Assembly: GCA_001828935.1 (NCBI GenBank)
Contig: MHZX01000058.1
Location: 1-34,853, forward strand
Direction of reading: 5' to 3'
Origin: Rhodocyclales bacterium RIFCSPLOWO2_02_FULL_63_24
Lineage (GTDB): Bacteria > Pseudomonadota > Gammaproteobacteria > Burkholderiales > Rhodocyclaceae
DNA: 34,853 bases
Shown: in pieces, positions 34,079 through 34,853 of the stretch
How positions within the stretch are numbered: the stretch's first letter is position 1
How the letters are laid out: each line of letters begins with the position of its first letter
Notes under the pieces: model-generated
The model's database searches: none
Told to the model about the DNA's origin: nothing
Seen by the model: the letters and a program-made list of their open reading frames with translations, nothing else
Program-made: the position numbers and the translations under genes

Positions 34079-34853
34079 TCAGAAACTTTCCTTCGACTGG
34101 TCGGCCAGCAGCCGTTCCAGCGAGGGTTTGCCCCACAGCCAGAACATCAGCGGCGTGAGCAGGGTATCGAGCAGGGTGGAACTCACCAGGCCGCCGAAGA
34201 TCACCACGGCCACCGGGTGCAGCACTTCCTTGCCCGGTGCGTCGGCCGAAAGCAGCAACGGCAGCAGGGCGAAGGCGGCCACCAGCGCGGTCATCAGCAC
34301 CGGCGTCAGGCGCTCCAGCGAGCCGCGCACGATCATGTGCTGGCCGAAGCTTTCATTCTCGAAGGCGCACAGGTTGATGTAGTGGCTGATCTTGAGGATG
34401 CCGTTGCGCGTCGCGATGCCGGTCAGCGTGATGAAGCCGACCAGGGCGGCGACGGATAGCGGTTGCCCCGAAATCCACAGCGCGATCACACTGCCGACCA
34501 GCGCCAGCGGGATGTTGCCCATGATGATCAAGGTCAGCGCCATGGAACGATAGCGGCTGTAGAGCACCATGAAAATCATGGTCAGCGACACGGCGGCGAG
34601 CAGCGCGATCAGCTTTGATGCCTGTTCCTGCGCCTGGAACTGGCCTTCCAGAGCCGTGAAATAGCCCTCCGGCAAGGGCTTGGCCGCGAGTTCGGCACGG
34701 ATCTCGGCGATCACCTGCGACATGTCGCGGCCGTCGGTGTTGGCCGAGAGCACGATGCGGCGGCGCGAATTCTCGCGGCTGACCTGGTTGGGGCCGTCGC
34801 TCTCCTCCACCGTCGCTATTTTCGACAAGGGCACGGCGCCGCCCGGCGTCTCG
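34079..34853 (-). CDS. Heavy-metal RND efflux permease, C-terminal part (CzcA/CusA family)
   Basis: About 258 C-terminal residues are present; the rest lies beyond the window. Visible marks are GGAVPLSKIATVEESDGPNQVSRENSRRR, typical of CzcA/CusA pumps, then transmembrane segments (LIALLAAVSLTMIFMVLYSRYRS, NIPLALVGSVIALWISG, LVGFITLTGIATRNGILKISHY) and the final MTALVAAFALLPLLL and LVSSTLLDTLLTPLMFWLWG helices. These pumps export divalent (Czc) or monovalent (Cus) metals across both membranes. The metal-site residues are outside the window, so the metal is undetermined. No start is present because the frame runs to the edge. Confidence 0.93.
   Translation of the reverse strand, partial: ETPGGAVPLSKIATVEESDGPNQVSRENSRRRIVLSANTDGRDMSQVIAEIRAELAAKPLPEGYFTALEGQFQAQEQASKLIALLAAVSLTMIFMVLYSRYRSMALTLIIMGNIPLALVGSVIALWISGQPLSVAALVGFITLTGIATRNGILKISHYINLCAFENESFGQHMIVRGSLERLTPVLMTALVAAFALLPLLLSADAPGKEVLHPVAVVIFGGLVSSTLLDTLLTPLMFWLWGKPSLERLLADQSKESF

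Noticed and set aside
1-34853. Search for CRISPR arrays, tRNA, rRNA and transposase genes
   Set aside because: No regularly spaced repeats, no cloverleaf or rRNA sequence and no transposase-like product were seen.

Overview
The window is about 35 kb of GC-rich, densely coding DNA. Gene content suggests a betaproteobacterium of the Rhodocyclales/Nitrosomonadales kind: MtrA/MtrB-type extracellular electron transfer genes, a DUF411/DUF2933 copper cluster, an ArsM/ArsS arsenosugar pair and a SelD fused to a flavoprotein. The assignment rests on gene content and composition only; there is no rRNA or other marker here.

Left part (1-9.0 kb). A minus-strand tripartite RND efflux operon (outer membrane factor, lipoprotein adaptor, permease, joined by 4-bp overlaps) is followed by the broken front end of a short-chain dehydrogenase. 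A divergent TetR gene shares its control region, where an imperfect palindrome overlaps the -35 of the efflux promoter. From 6.9 to 9.0 kb lies a scarred patch bounded by two diverged direct repeats: the tail of an amidase gene, an AbiEii-like nucleotidyltransferase cut off at its C-terminus, and an intact AbiEi-like antitoxin behind two near-identical palindromes.

Arsenic/selenium part (9.05-16.2 kb). A minus-strand run encodes ArsS (radical SAM), ArsM (arsenite methyltransferase), a half-size PiT permease, a type II haloacid dehalogenase and a flavoprotein-SelD fusion. Facing away from it are a periplasmic thioredoxin-like protein and a CcdA-like electron carrier. The same two-part motif, TGTAAGAAAT-N11-CCGACTAA, faces outward toward each side of the divergent gap. 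This looks like a pair of ECF-sigma promoters that would co-regulate both units.

Middle part (16.4-22.4 kb, plus strand). A small secreted protein, a fructose-1,6-bisphosphatase homologue lacking several metal-site residues, a B12-binding-type radical SAM protein, a DUF454 membrane protein and an EF-G paralogue.

Copper part (22.4-26.9 kb, minus strand). DUF411 protein and Met-rich periplasmic protein, then DUF2933 protein, an ICMT-like methyltransferase and a CopA-type ATPase with YHS and heavy-metal-binding domains. A CusR-like copper box sits just upstream of the -35 at the head.

Electron-transfer part (27.0-32.8 kb, minus strand). One tight five-gene operon: a monoheme cytochrome c with no methionine in its mature chain, an MtrA-type decaheme cytochrome, an MtrB/PioB outer membrane barrel, a chemoreceptor with a c-type heme motif in its periplasmic domain, and a membrane cytochrome b. 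This is the most distinctive unit in the window: an Mto/Pio-like conduit packaged with its own heme-bearing chemoreceptor.

Right edge. A roughly 780-base gene-poor stretch carries a long imperfect inverted repeat of the ACCACAGAGGCACAGAG type. It is followed by a small His-tailed periplasmic protein and the C-terminal part of a heavy-metal RND pump (CzcA/CusA family) running off the window.
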